Shown one piece after another: positions 1-8,831 of a stretch of DNA of 64,000 nt; within the stretch, counting starts at the first letter, position 1; every line of letters starts with the position of its first letter. The translations under genes were made by a program, and so were the position numbers. The stretch is from Piscinibacter sp. HJYY11 (GTDB lineage Bacteria > Pseudomonadota > Gammaproteobacteria > Burkholderiales > Burkholderiaceae_C): positions 1,612,001 through 1,676,000 of the forward strand of contig NZ_JAERQZ010000001.1 of NCBI RefSeq assembly GCF_016735515.1, given 5' to 3'. The notes beneath the pieces were generated by a model, which was given only the letters and a program-made list of their open reading frames with translations, did no database searches and had not been told where the DNA came from.

Positions 1-767
1 TGATGGCCGGCAAGGAGACGAGCCGCTTCATCGTGGTCGCCATCCTGCTGGCCGGCGTGCTCGGCGGCATGCTGTGGGCCGGCATCGTCGCCTTCCTGCG
101 CGACAAGGCCAACGCGAGCGAGATCCTGGTGAGCCTCATGCTCGTCTACGTGGCCGACATGGTGCTGAGCTACCTGGTCTACGGCCCGTGGAAGGACCCG
201 GCCGGCTACAACTTCCCGCAGACGATCAACTTCCTGCCGGTCACGCAGATCCCGAAGCTCGCGACGGGCTTCCGCGTGAACATCGGGCTCCTGATCGCAC
301 TCGCCTGCGTGGCGCTCTTCTGGCTGTTCCTCTTCCGCAGCTACGCGGGGTATCAGTTGCAAGTCGGTGGCCTTGCGCCCGCCGCCGCGCGTTACGCCGG
401 CTTCTCGTCGCGCAAGGCGCTGTGGACGGCGCTGCTACTCTCGGGCGGCATGGCCGGCCTCGCCGGGGCACTCGAAGCGGCCGGGCCGCTCGGCCAGCTC
501 ACGCCGCACGTGCCGGCCGGCTACGGCTTCGCGGCCATCATCGTGGCCTTCGTCGGGCGGCTGCACCCCGTGGGCATTGTGTTCTCGGCGATCCTCATGA
601 GCATGTTCTACATCGGCGGCGAGCTCGCGCAGTCGCGCCTGGGCCTGCCCAAGTCGCTGACCGGTGTGTTCCAGGGCCTGCTGCTCTTCACGCTGCTGGC
701 CTGCGACACCCTCATCCACTACCGCGTGCGCTGGGTCTCGCGCCACGCCACCGCCCGGGCCGCCTGA
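1..767 (+). CDS. ABC transporter permease, purine/nucleoside type (5' partial)
   Basis: Inner-membrane permease of the branched-chain/simple-sugar (BPD_transp_2) family that pairs with BMP-type binding proteins to import nucleosides or purines. About 254 residues are visible, with repeated hydrophobic helices. Family members are about 350 residues, so roughly the first 100 lie before the window and the Met codon at base 3 is probably internal. The stop overlaps the ATG of the next permease (TGATG), so the two are translationally coupled. The ATPase of the system is not in the window and probably lies upstream. The purine specificity is inferred from the BMP protein and the deaminase downstream. 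Confidence 0.85.
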   Translation, partial: MAGKETSRFIVVAILLAGVLGGMLWAGIVAFLRDKANASEILVSLMLVYVADMVLSYLVYGPWKDPAGYNFPQTINFLPVTQIPKLATGFRVNIGLLIALACVALFWLFLFRSYAGYQLQVGGLAPAAARYAGFSSRKALWTALLLSGGMAGLAGALEAAGPLGQLTPHVPAGYGFAAIIVAFVGRLHPVGIVFSAILMSMFYIGGELAQSRLGLPKSLTGVFQGLLLFTLLACDTLIHYRVRWVSRHATARAA

Positions 768-1687
768 TGGACGCCTTCGCCCTGCTCATCGCCGCCACGC
801 TCAATGCGGGCACCGTGATCGCGTTCGCCGCGCTCGGCCTGCTCATCAACGAGCGGGCCGGGATCGTCAACCTCGGCGCCGAAGGGATGATGCTGGTGGC
901 CGCCATCGCCGGCTTCGCGGTCGCGGTGCACACCGGCAACCCGTGGCTCGGCCTCGCCGCCGGCGCGCTGGCGGGCGCGCTGCTCGCCGCGCTCTTCGGC
1001 CTGCTCGTGATCTGGCTCAACACCAACCAGTACGCCACCGGCCTGGCGCTGAGCCTCTTCGGCGCCGGCTTCTCCGCCTTCATCGGCATCCGCTACACGC
1101 AGGAGCGGCTGCCCGAGCGGCCGCCGATGCACATCCCGCTGGTCGGCGACATCCCGTTCATCGGGCCGGCTCTCTTCCGCCAGCATGCGATGGTCTACAT
1201 CGCCATCGCGCTCACGGTCGCGCTGGCCTGGTTCCTCTACCGCTCGCGCTCGGGGCTGGTGCTGCGGGCGGTGGGCGAGTCACCCGAGTCCGCCCATGCG
1301 CTCGGCTACCCGGTGCGGCGCATCCGCCTGCTGGCGGTGATGGTCGGTGGCGCGCTGTGCGGCATCTCGGGCGCCTACATCTCGACGGTCTACACGCCGC
1401 TGTGGGTCGAGGGCATGGTGGCCGGCAAGGGCTGGATCGCGCTGGCCCTCACCACCTTTGCGACCTGGCGTCCGGCACGGGTATTGCTCGGCGCCTACCT
1501 GTTCGGCGGTGTGACCATGCTGCAGTTCCACCTGCAAGGCGAAGGCGTTCAGATCTCGAGCCAGTTGCTGACCATGCTGCCCTACCTCGCCACCATCGTG
1601 GTGCTGGTGCTGATCTCGCGCAACGCCACCTGGATCCGCGTGAACATGCCGGCCTCGCTGGGCAAGCCGTTCTTTCCTGGGAGCTGA
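767..1687 (+). CDS. ABC transporter permease, purine/nucleoside type
   Basis: Second inner-membrane permease of the same importer, 306 residues, with about eight to ten hydrophobic segments and the conserved loop around 'ERAGIVNLGAEGMML' near residues 25-40, typical of the YufQ/NupQ branch of BPD_transp_2. The start ATG at 767 overlaps the stop of the first permease. It forms a heterodimeric pore with the upstream protein. It is followed after 68 bp by the BMP-family binding protein, giving the order permease-permease-binding protein. The family assignment is firm; the substrate (purine nucleoside or base) is inferred from context. Confidence 0.9.
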   Translation: MDAFALLIAATLNAGTVIAFAALGLLINERAGIVNLGAEGMMLVAAIAGFAVAVHTGNPWLGLAAGALAGALLAALFGLLVIWLNTNQYATGLALSLFGAGFSAFIGIRYTQERLPERPPMHIPLVGDIPFIGPALFRQHAMVYIAIALTVALAWFLYRSRSGLVLRAVGESPESAHALGYPVRRIRLLAVMVGGALCGISGAYISTVYTPLWVEGMVAGKGWIALALTTFATWRPARVLLGAYLFGGVTMLQFHLQGEGVQISSQLLTMLPYLATIVVLVLISRNATWIRVNMPASLGKPFFPGS

Positions 1688-1755
1688 TAATTCCAAGTGC
1701 TGTTCGCACCCATCGTTGCTCGCGCCAAAAGCGCTGTCCTTCATCTGGAGAAGAC

Positions 1756-2913
1756 ATGACCTCATCCACAAAACGTTCCCTGCTGAAGATCGCAGGGTGG
1801 AGCACCCTGGCAGCCGCTGCTGCACTGGTGGGCTGCGGCAAGAAGGAAGAAGCGGCAGCGCCCGCGGCTTCGGCGCCCGTGGCCGCTTCGGCACCGGCCA
1901 AGCCGGCGCCGCTGAAGATCGCCTTCGCCTACATCGGCCCGGTGGGCGATGGCGGCTGGACCTTCGCCCACGACAACGGTCGCAAGGCGATCGAGAAGGA
2001 GTTCGGCGACAGGGTGCAGACGAGCTTCGTCGAGAACGTGCCCGAGGCGGCCGACGCCGAGCGCGTGTTCCGCGACATGGTGAGCCAGGGCAACAAGCTC
2101 ATCTTCGGCACGACCTTCGGCTACATGGATTCCATGCTCAAGGTCGCCCCCGAAGCCAAGGACGTGAAGTTCGAGCACGCCACCGGCTTCAAGACCGCCG
2201 AGAACATGCGCACCTACGACAGCCGCACGTACGAAGGCGCCTACATGGCCGGCATCATCGCCGGCGCGATGACCAAGACCAACACGCTGGGCATCGTGGG
2301 CTCGGTGCCCATCCCCGAGGTGATCCGCAACATCAACAGCTTCACGCTGGGCGCGCAGTCGGTGAACCCGAAGATCAAGACCAAGGTGGTCTGGGTCAAC
2401 AAGTGGTTCGACCCCCCGAAGGAAACCGAAGCCGCGCAGTCGCTGCTCAACGGCGGTGCCGACGTGCTGTTCCAGAACACCGACTCGTCCGCCGTGCTCA
2501 AGACCGCCGGCAAGGCCGGCAAGCTCGCCTTCGGATGGGACAGCGACATGTCGTCGTACTCGCCTGAGGCTCACCTGGCCTCGTCGATCATCAACTGGGC
2601 GCCGTACTACATCAAGGCCACCAAGGATGCGCTCGAAGGCACCTGGCAGACCGGCAGCGTGTGGTGGGGCGTGAAGGAAGGTGCCATCGACATCGTGTCG
2701 ATCTCCGACAAGGTGCCCGCCGAGATCAAGACCAAGGTCGAGACGGTGAAGGCCGGCCTGAAAGATGGCAGCTTCGTGATCTGGAAGGGCCCGATCCTCG
2801 GCCAGGACGGCAAGGAAGTGGTCAAGAAGGACGAAGCCGCCGACGACAAGTTCCTGAGCGGCGTCAACTTCTACGTGAAGGGCGTGGAAGGCAAGGTACC
2901 GGGCGCGAAGTAA
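1756..2913 (+). CDS. BMP family ABC substrate-binding lipoprotein
   Basis: Binding protein of the basic membrane protein (Bmp/PnrA) family, 385 residues, which captures purine nucleosides or bases for the two permeases just upstream. The N-terminus has a lipoprotein signal ending in L-V-G-C at about residues 24-27, then an Ala/Pro-rich linker to about residue 50. The binding domain starts at '[20 protein letters not shown]', with the family's GD.GW hallmark. The ATG at 1756 was chosen because it precedes the lipoprotein signal and follows a GGAG ribosome site. A 9-bp-stem hairpin lies after the stop. A paralogue with a different export signal is encoded at 7713-8819. Confidence 0.93.
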   Translation: MTSSTKRSLLKIAGWSTLAAAAALVGCGKKEEAAAPAASAPVAASAPAKPAPLKIAFAYIGPVGDGGWTFAHDNGRKAIEKEFGDRVQTSFVENVPEAADAERVFRDMVSQGNKLIFGTTFGYMDSMLKVAPEAKDVKFEHATGFKTAENMRTYDSRTYEGAYMAGIIAGAMTKTNTLGIVGSVPIPEVIRNINSFTLGAQSVNPKIKTKVVWVNKWFDPPKETEAAQSLLNGGADVLFQNTDSSAVLKTAGKAGKLAFGWDSDMSSYSPEAHLASSIINWAPYYIKATKDALEGTWQTGSVWWGVKEGAIDIVSISDKVPAEIKTKVETVKAGLKDGSFVIWKGPILGQDGKEVVKKDEAADDKFLSGVNFYVKGVEGKVPGAK

Positions 2914-2935
2914 GCCTCGGCCTGCAACCCCTGAC

Positions 2936-2959
2936 GAAGGCCGCCCGAGTGCGGCCTTC
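2936..2959 (+). terminator. Stem-loop after the BMP gene, terminator or attenuator
   Basis: A perfect 9-bp stem (GAAGGCCGC / GCGGCCTTC) with a 6-base loop (CCGAGT) lies 22 bp after the BMP stop. It is followed by CTCTGTTC rather than a clean T-run, so termination may be partial. It ends only 10 bases before the Rieske ATG, and no clear Shine-Dalgarno fits between. It may set a step-down in expression between the transporter and the catabolic genes. Confidence 0.55.
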
Positions 2960-2969
2960 TCTGTTCAAG

Positions 2970-3947
2970 ATGATCGACTCGACCCTTTGGCACCCGGTGG
3001 CCGCGAGCGAAACGCTCGTGGCCGATGTGCCCCTGCCCGTGCGCCTGCTGTCGCAGGACTTCGCGCTCTGGCGCGACGCGACCGGCACGGCGCACGCCTT
3101 TCCCGACAAGTGCCCGCACCGCGGCACGCGCCTGTCGCTCGGGCGTGTGCTGCACGGCGAGGCCGGCTCCCGGCTGGAATGCCCGTACCACGGCTGGCAA
3201 TTCGATGCCGGCGGGCAATGCCGGCGCATCCCCGCCCTGCCGGCGTTCACGCCACCGGCCACCCACGCGGTATGCACGCATCAGATCGAGGAACGGCACG
3301 GCCTCGTGTGGTTGCGCCTGCAGGCCGGCGACACGCCACCGCCGGCCTTCGAGGCCGAGCTCGACACGCGCCTGCGCAAGCTGCTCTGCGGCCCCTACGA
3401 GGTGCAGGCGAGCGCGCCGCGCATCGTCGAGAACTTCCTCGACCTCTCCCACTTCGGCTTCGTCCACGACGGGCTGCTCGGCGACCGGCATCACACGGTG
3501 CTCGATGCCTACCGCATCGAGACCACTCCGCAGGGCTTCATCGCCCATGGCTGCACGGCCTGGCAACCGCAGAGCAACCGCCTGTCGACCCAGGGCAGCC
3601 AGGTCGAATACCGCTACGAGCTGACCGGCCCCTACAGTGCGCTGCTCAGCAAGCTGCCGCAGGCACAAGCGGGTTACGAAGACGTGATCGGGCTCTTCGT
3701 CTGCCCGATCGACCCGGAGCACAGCCGGGTCTGGTTCCGCCTGGCGGTGACCGACTTCGACTCGGACGAGGCCCAACTGCGCAGTTTCCAGGACACCATC
3801 TTCCAGCAGGACCAGCCCGTGCTGGAATCGCAGCAACCCAAGCGCCTGCCCCTGACAGGTGGCGAGGTGCATTGCGCCGCCGACCGCAGTTCCGCTGCCT
3901 ACCGCCGCTTCCTCAGCGAACGCGGCATCACCTTTGGAGTGTGCTGA
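2970..3947 (+). CDS. Rieske non-heme iron oxygenase, alpha subunit
   Basis: Oxygenase of the Rieske ring-hydroxylating/O- or N-demethylase class, 325 residues, close in length to VanA/NdmA-type monooxygenases. The 2Fe-2S ligands are C48-x-H50 and C71-x2-H74. The mononuclear iron site is seen in N155..D158..H161..H166. A reductase or ferredoxin partner must supply electrons, but none is encoded in the window. The stop overlaps the ATG of the deaminase (TGATG), so oxygenase and deaminase are likely made together, and the purine-type importer lies upstream. A purine-derived substrate (for example an N-alkylated purine) is inference only. The start has no obvious ribosome site and directly follows a hairpin. 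Confidence 0.9.
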   Translation: MIDSTLWHPVAASETLVADVPLPVRLLSQDFALWRDATGTAHAFPDKCPHRGTRLSLGRVLHGEAGSRLECPYHGWQFDAGGQCRRIPALPAFTPPATHAVCTHQIEERHGLVWLRLQAGDTPPPAFEAELDTRLRKLLCGPYEVQASAPRIVENFLDLSHFGFVHDGLLGDRHHTVLDAYRIETTPQGFIAHGCTAWQPQSNRLSTQGSQVEYRYELTGPYSALLSKLPQAQAGYEDVIGLFVCPIDPEHSRVWFRLAVTDFDSDEAQLRSFQDTIFQQDQPVLESQQPKRLPLTGGEVHCAADRSSAAYRRFLSERGITFGVC

Positions 3948-4996
3948 TGACCACCACCGCGACACCAGACTTCAGCAAGATTCCGCGAGAGCGCCTGCCC
4001 GAGCTACTGCGCACCATGCCCAAGACCGAGCTGCACCTGCACATCGAAGGCTCGCTCGAGCCCGAGCTGATCTTCCAGCTGGCACAGCGCAACGGCGTGA
4101 AGCTCGCCTACCCGAGCGTCGAAGCCTTGCGAAAGGCCTACGCCTTCACCGACCTGCAGAGCTTTCTCGACATCTACTACGCCGGCGCCAGCGTGCTGTT
4201 GAAGGAAGAAGACTTCTTCGACATGGGCATGGCCTACTTCCGCCGCGCCAAGGCCGACAACGTCGTGCACGCCGAGCTCTTCTTCGACCCGCAGACGCAC
4301 ACCGAGCGTGGCGTGAGCTTCGAGACCGTCATCAAGGGCCTGACCCGCGCCTGCGAGACGGCCAAGCGCGGACTCGGGGTGAGCTCGTTGCTCATCATGT
4401 GCTTCCTGCGCCACCTGAGCGAAGAAGCCGCCTTCGCCACGCTGGAAGATGCGCTGCCCTGGCGCTCGCATTTCGTCGGCGTGGGGCTCGACAGCGGCGA
4501 GCGGGGCAACCCGCCGGAGAAGTTCGCCCGTGTCTACGCCAGGTGCCGCGAGCTCGGCCTGCGCCTGGTCGCCCATGCCGGCGAGGAGGGGCCGGCCGAG
4601 TACATCTGGAATGCGCTCGACGTGCTCAAGGTCGAGCGCATCGACCACGGCGTACGTTGCGTCGAAGACCCGAAGCTCGTGCAGCGCTTGGCAGCCGAGC
4701 GCGTGCCGCTCACCGTGTGCCCGCTGTCGAACGTGAAACTTTGTGTATTCGACACGCTGGACCAGCACAACCTCGCTAACCTCCTGGCCGCTGGGCTGTG
4801 CGTGACGGTGAATTCCGATGACCCTGCGTACTTCGGGGGCTACATCAACCAGAACTTTCTGGAGACTTTCGAGTCATTGCCGTCGCTGGGCGCCCATGAG
4901 GCTTACCAGCTCGCACTCAACAGCATCGACGCCAGCTTTGCGCCAGCCGTCGACAAGCATGCCTGGCGACATCAACTCGCCGGGGTTTTCTCCTAA
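3947..4996 (+). CDS. Adenine deaminase (adenosine deaminase superfamily)
   Basis: Zinc-dependent amidohydrolase of 349 residues that converts adenine (or adenosine) to hypoxanthine (or inosine) plus ammonia. Visible motifs are H30-x-H32 in 'ELHLHIEG', a zinc His and the catalytic Glu in 'AHAGEEGP' near residue 212, 'RIDHGVRC', and the Asp pair in '[10 protein letters not shown]' near 293. Segments such as 'FLRHLSEE' and 'VGLDSGE' resemble the proteobacterial enzymes shown to act on adenine (Pseudomonas PA0148 type) more than classical Add. I therefore favour adenine as substrate, by recall rather than alignment. It overlaps the Rieske gene and follows a purine-type importer. Confidence 0.9.
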   Translation: MTTTATPDFSKIPRERLPELLRTMPKTELHLHIEGSLEPELIFQLAQRNGVKLAYPSVEALRKAYAFTDLQSFLDIYYAGASVLLKEEDFFDMGMAYFRRAKADNVVHAELFFDPQTHTERGVSFETVIKGLTRACETAKRGLGVSSLLIMCFLRHLSEEAAFATLEDALPWRSHFVGVGLDSGERGNPPEKFARVYARCRELGLRLVAHAGEEGPAEYIWNALDVLKVERIDHGVRCVEDPKLVQRLAAERVPLTVCPLSNVKLCVFDTLDQHNLANLLAAGLCVTVNSDDPAYFGGYINQNFLETFESLPSLGAHEAYQLALNSIDASFAPAVDKHAWRHQLAGVFS

Positions 4997-5066
4997 GGGC
5001 GCGCCATGCAGATGTCGGCGCCGTCCTACAGACAGCCGTCATCGGGCGGCCCTACCCTTCGCGACC

Positions 5067-5684
5067 ATGTTCGAACACATCCGCGCAGACTTGCGCAATT
5101 ACCGAGGCCGCTGGTGGGAGCAGGGCTTCTGGGTCATGCTCGTGTACCGCTTCGGTCGCTGGCGCTACGGCATCAAGCCGGCGCTGGTCCGCAAGCCCCT
5201 GTCGCTTCTCTACAAGATTGCGTACAAGTTCATCCAGATCATCACGGGCATCGACTTGCCATGTGAAGTGGAGGTCGGGCGCAACTTCATCATCGATCAC
5301 TTCGGCGGCATCATCGTCAGCGGCTATGCAAAGTTCGGCGACAACTGCCGGCTGCGCCACGATGTGTGCATCGGCCTGCGCCACACCGACGAGCCCGCCG
5401 CCCCGGTCTTTGGCAACAACGTCGACATCGGCGCGGGCGCCAAGATCCTCGGCCCCATCACCATCGGTGACAACGTCATGATCGGCGCCAACGCGGTGGT
5501 CATCACCGACGTGCCGCCGAACTCGATCGCGGTCGGCGTGCCGGCCATCATCAAACCCCGAGCGGTGAAGCCCAGCGAAGCGGAACTCGCGCGCCAGAAG
5601 GCCGCCGGCCGAGCGCACGTGTCCACCGTGCGCGAGCTGGCCGCCGCCCGCTCGGCCCTGCAGCCCGACGCCAGCCGCTTCTGA
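5067..5684 (+). CDS. Serine acetyltransferase-like hexapeptide-repeat protein
   Basis: Left-handed beta-helix acyltransferase of 205 residues. The N-terminal ~65 residues form a basic, aromatic helical cap. Hexapeptide repeats follow from about residue 70 ('EVGRNFIIDHFGGIIVSGYAK' and later I-G-D-N-V rungs), ending near 'VGVPAIIKP'. The family transfers acetyl groups to serine (CysE) or to sugars in polysaccharide synthesis. The cap is shorter than in CysE (about 270 residues), so the short exopolysaccharide-associated form is likely. It stands 70 bp after the deaminase and is followed by a strong hairpin terminator. Its substrate cannot be told from sequence. Confidence 0.82.
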   Translation: MFEHIRADLRNYRGRWWEQGFWVMLVYRFGRWRYGIKPALVRKPLSLLYKIAYKFIQIITGIDLPCEVEVGRNFIIDHFGGIIVSGYAKFGDNCRLRHDVCIGLRHTDEPAAPVFGNNVDIGAGAKILGPITIGDNVMIGANAVVITDVPPNSIAVGVPAIIKPRAVKPSEAELARQKAAGRAHVSTVRELAAARSALQPDASRF

Positions 5685-5689
5685 CCGAC

Positions 5690-5709
5690 GGCCCGGCGGC
5701 CGGGCCTTT
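5690..5709 (+). terminator. Rho-independent terminator
   Basis: A 7-bp all-GC stem (GGCCCGG / CCGGGCC) with a CGG loop, followed by TTT, sits five bases after the acetyltransferase stop. It abuts the stop codon of the convergent gene at 5709-6080, so it may end transcription from both sides. Confidence 0.7.
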
Positions 5710-6080
5710 CAGCGCAGGCCGCTCGTGTACTTCTTCAGCATGCGTGCCCTCAGCTCGGCCTCGTCGGCCGCAGTGCTGCTGGCCGTGGGCGGGGCCTTGG
5801 GCTCGACCGCAGCGTCGGCACCCACCGCAGCGGGCGGTGGCGAGTCGGCCACCCGGGCGCCGTGGTAGCGCTGCTGCACGTAGTTGGCGTACTCGCGCAG
5901 GCGAGCATCCTGGCTGCCGAGCGCCTGGTCGATGACTTCCTTGGCATAGGCAAAGTCGTGCAAGAACTGCTGCACGTCGACGCTGCGCCCGAACTCGCGC
6001 CGCATGGGCACGATCATGCGCACCAGGTAGTTCATCAACTGGCTGTCGTTGCCGCCGCTGCCCATGGTCGTCGTGCTCAT
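5709..6080 (-). CDS. Conserved hypothetical protein, 123 aa
   Basis: I do not recognise a named family. The first ~75 residues look like a compact alpha-helical domain rich in charged and aromatic residues ('RMIVPMRREFGRSVDVQQFLHD'). An Ala/Pro-rich disordered linker (about 75-105) and a basic C-terminus follow. No signal peptide or membrane segment is visible. It is encoded 16 bp downstream of amtB on the same strand and is likely co-transcribed with it. Codon use looks like that of the neighbours, and the frame is well bounded by the terminator, so I take it as a real gene. Confidence 0.65.
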   Translation of the reverse strand: MSTTTMGSGGNDSQLMNYLVRMIVPMRREFGRSVDVQQFLHDFAYAKEVIDQALGSQDARLREYANYVQQRYHGARVADSPPPAAVGADAAVEPKAPPTASSTAADEAELRARMLKKYTSGLR

Positions 6081-6096
6081 CGTGCGTCAAGGCCGA

Positions 6097-7431
6097 TCAG
6101 GCTTGGGGCGAGGCCGTGGGCGCCAGCATCTCGCCATGCTCCGAGATGTCCAGGCCCACGTTTTCCTGGGCAGCACCGACTCGCAGCTTCATGAAGAGCG
6201 ACAACCCCTTCAGGATGACCCAGGTGGCCACGCCGGCGTAGGCCATGACCGCGAGTGCGCCGACGGCGTTGGTCCAGACCGTGGCCGTCACCGGCGCGAC
6301 GGATTGCAGGGCGAAGACCGGCGTCAGCAGCGTGCCGATCAGGCCCCCCACGCCGTGCAGGGCAAAGACGTCGAGCGAATCGTCGATGCCGGTGAGCGAC
6401 TTGAAGTAGACGACGGCGAAAAAGCACACCACGCCCGCCACCGAGCCGATGCACAGCGCGCCGTTGATGCCCACGTAGCCCGAGGCCGGCGTGACGGCGA
6501 TGAGGCCGGCGATGGCGCCGGTCATCATGCCCAGCACGCTCCACTGGCCGCGGCGGATGTATTCGCAGAAGCCCCACAGCATCGCGCCGGCACAGGCCGC
6601 CACCTGCGTGGCAAGCAGCGCACCGGCCGCACGCGGGCCGGCTTCGAAGGCCGAGCCGGCGTTGAAGCCGAACCAGCCCGCCCACAGAAGGCCCGCGCCG
6701 AGCACGGTCAGCATGAGGTTGTGCGGCACCATCGGCTCCTTGCCGAAGCCGCGACGCGGCCCGAGCACGACGGCGGCCACGAGGCCGGTCACGCCCGAGG
6801 CGATGTGCACCACGGTGCCGCCGGCGAAGTCCATGTGGCCCATCTTGGCGAGCCAGCCGTTGGGGTGCCAGATCCAGTGCGCGATGGGGGCGTAGACGAG
6901 CACGCTCCAGAACGCGGCGAAGGCGATCGTCACGCCCAGGCGCATGCGCTCGGCGGTGGCGCCGAGCACGAGCGCGAAGGTGATGATCGCGAACGAGAGC
7001 TGGAACAGGAAGAACACCGGCTCCGGCAGCGTGGGTGCCGACACATGGGCGCCGACCTTCGCGCCGATCAGCCCTTCGGCAAACATGCGCGACAGGTCAC
7101 CGAACCACGGGCCGCCGGCCGAGAACGCGATGGTGTAGCCGAACATCGCCCACAGCACCGTGATGACCGATGCGCCGGCGACGGTGTGCGCCACGATCGA
7201 CAGTGCGTTCTTCGAGCGCAGCATGCCGCCGTAGAAGAGCATGATGCCCGGCATCGTCATCAGCATGACGAGCACGGTGGAGATGAGCATCCACGCCGTG
7301 TCGGCGCCGTTGAAGACAGGTGCTGCGGCTGGCGCAGCTGCCGCAGCGGTCTGGGCCCAGACCGAGGAGCCTTGCAACAGCGCCGCTGTTGCCAGCAGGC
7401 CCATCACCATCCGACGACCGGCTTGTTTCAT
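6097..7431 (-). CDS. amtB: Ammonium transporter
   Basis: Amt/MEP/Rh-family ammonium channel of 444 residues in the inner membrane. A cleavable signal peptide (ending near 'SSVWAQ', residue 27) is followed by about eleven membrane helices. Family motifs include 'MPGIMLFYGGMLRSKNALS' near 60-80, 'DFAGGTVVHIASGV' and 'ALHGVGG' in the pore region. The start at 7431 gives a proper signal peptide; the open frame upstream has none. The usual partner glnK is not adjacent. A simple sigma-54 element was sought upstream without success. Ammonia from the purine deaminase nearby fits the context loosely. Confidence 0.95.
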   Translation of the reverse strand: MKQAGRRMVMGLLATAALLQGSSVWAQTAAAAAPAAAPVFNGADTAWMLISTVLVMLMTMPGIMLFYGGMLRSKNALSIVAHTVAGASVITVLWAMFGYTIAFSAGGPWFGDLSRMFAEGLIGAKVGAHVSAPTLPEPVFFLFQLSFAIITFALVLGATAERMRLGVTIAFAAFWSVLVYAPIAHWIWHPNGWLAKMGHMDFAGGTVVHIASGVTGLVAAVVLGPRRGFGKEPMVPHNLMLTVLGAGLLWAGWFGFNAGSAFEAGPRAAGALLATQVAACAGAMLWGFCEYIRRGQWSVLGMMTGAIAGLIAVTPASGYVGINGALCIGSVAGVVCFFAVVYFKSLTGIDDSLDVFALHGVGGLIGTLLTPVFALQSVAPVTATVWTNAVGALAVMAYAGVATWVILKGLSLFMKLRVGAAQENVGLDISEHGEMLAPTASPQA

Positions 7432-7712
7432 GCGCTGTCTCCACGAAGTGGCGTTCGGCTCATTCTTGAAGCGTGCCCTCGCCTTGCGCAATGGAAAAGT
7501 TCCACACACATGGCTGCATACCGCCAAGCTCACGCACATTTTGTTGATTAGTTCTCGAATGGCACTCAGGGCCTGCCCTGTCCCAAGCCTTAGGGAGAGC
7601 GGCCTTCCCGGCGCCCCACAAGCGTGCGTCTGCGACAATCCCGGCCTCGAGCCGCCTGCGTGCCCCCGCAGGCGGTTTTCGCTTTCAACCCGGGGCCATG
7701 TAGAGGAACACC
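7432..7712. promoter_or_regulatory. Divergent regulatory region between amtB and the second BMP gene
   Basis: This 281-bp gap separates minus-strand amtB from the plus-strand BMP gene. It holds a small inverted repeat, TGGAA-AAG-TTCCA, at 7492-7504, and an AT-richer stretch around 7535-7560. On the BMP side there is a GACAAT -10-like element at 7634-7639 followed by a hairpin with a T-run. I see no open frame here worth calling. Confidence 0.5.
7652..7679 (+). terminator. Terminator-like hairpin in the leader of the second BMP gene
   Basis: A perfect 9-bp stem (CCGCCTGCG / CGCAGGCGG) with loop TGCCCC is followed directly by TTTT, a classic intrinsic terminator shape. It lies 33 bp before the BMP ATG and just downstream of a -10-like GACAAT. 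No plus-strand gene ends upstream, so its place in a leader suggests attenuation or a short terminated RNA. Confidence 0.6.
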
Positions 7713-8819
7713 ATGTTCAAAAACCTCGCCCGCGGCCTCACGGCCGCGATGCTCGCTGCCGTTGCAGCCGCCACCCTCACCTCGCTCCCCGCCTCCGCGC
7801 AGACCACCGCACCGCTCAAGGTCGGCTTCGTCTACGTGAGCCCGATCGGCGATGCCGGCTGGACCTTCCAGCACAACCAGGGCCGCCTCGCGATGGAGAA
7901 GGCTCTCGGCGCGCAGGTCAGCACCACCGCCGTCGAGGCCGTGGCCGAAGGGGCCGACTCCGAGCGCGTGATGCGCGACCTCGTCGCCCAGGGCCACAAG
8001 CTCATCTTCGCCACGAGCTTCGGCTACCTCGAGCCCGCCTTGCGCGTGGCCGCCGACCACCCGGACGTGGTCTTCGAGCACGCCGGCGGCTTCAAGACCG
8101 CGAAGAACGTCAACACCTACAACGCCCGCTTCTACGAAGCCCGCTACCTCGCCGGCCTTCTCGCCGGCAAGACGAGCAAGAGCGGCATCGCCGGCTACGT
8201 GGCGGGCTTCCCGGTGCCCGAGGTCGTGCAGGGCATCAACGCCTTCGCGCTCGGCATGCGCGCGGCCAACCCCAAGGCGCAGGTCAAGGTGGTGTGGCTC
8301 AACACCTGGTTCGACCCGCCGCGCGAGCGCGAGGCCGCCACCTCGCTGATCCATCAGGGTGCCGACGTGCTGACCAACCACAGCGGCTCGCCCGCCGTGC
8401 CGCAGACCGCCCAGGCCCACGCGGCCAAGGGCGTGCGCGTGATCGCCTACCAGAGCGACATGAGCCGCCATGCACCCGACGCACAGCTCACCGCGATCAC
8501 CCACCAGTGGGGCGCGTACTACACGCGCGTGGCCGAGTCGGTGCGCAAGGGCACCTGGCGGGCCTTGCCCGTGTGGGGCGGCATGAAGGACGGTTTCATC
8601 GCCCTCGCGCCCTTCGCGGCCTCGGTGCCGGCCGACGTGGTGAAGCTCGTCAAGACCCGCGAGGCCGAGATCGTGCAAGGCAAGCTGCACCCGTTCGCCG
8701 GCCGGCTGGTCGACAGCCAGGGCACCGTGCGCCAGGAGCGCGGCGTGATGGACGACGCCACGCTCGCCAAGATGAACTGGTTTGTCGACGGGGTGACGGG
8801 CACGCTGCCGAAGCCCTGA
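7713..8819 (+). CDS. BMP family ABC substrate-binding protein (second copy)
   Basis: Periplasmic binding protein of the Bmp/PnrA family, 368 residues, clearly paralogous to the lipoprotein at 1756-2913; both share the GD.GW motif and 'KLIFATSFGY'-like segments. Here the N-terminus is a cleavable Sec signal (about residues 1-29, ending in A-S-A-Q) rather than a lipobox, so it should be soluble in the periplasm. No permease or ATPase adjoins it, so it may feed the importer at 1-1687 or one elsewhere. The ATG at 7713 follows an AGAGGAA site. An EamA exporter starts 12 bp downstream. Confidence 0.92.
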   Translation: MFKNLARGLTAAMLAAVAAATLTSLPASAQTTAPLKVGFVYVSPIGDAGWTFQHNQGRLAMEKALGAQVSTTAVEAVAEGADSERVMRDLVAQGHKLIFATSFGYLEPALRVAADHPDVVFEHAGGFKTAKNVNTYNARFYEARYLAGLLAGKTSKSGIAGYVAGFPVPEVVQGINAFALGMRAANPKAQVKVVWLNTWFDPPREREAATSLIHQGADVLTNHSGSPAVPQTAQAHAAKGVRVIAYQSDMSRHAPDAQLTAITHQWGAYYTRVAESVRKGTWRALPVWGGMKDGFIALAPFAASVPADVVKLVKTREAEIVQGKLHPFAGRLVDSQGTVRQERGVMDDATLAKMNWFVDGVTGTLPKP

Positions 8820-8831
8820 GACACTCGGGGG

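Noticed and set aside
7432..7570. Sigma-54 promoter and NtrC site for amtB
   Set aside because: GG...GC pairs on the minus strand were at the wrong spacing (9 or 12 instead of 10 bases), and no TGCAC-type NtrC palindrome was found.
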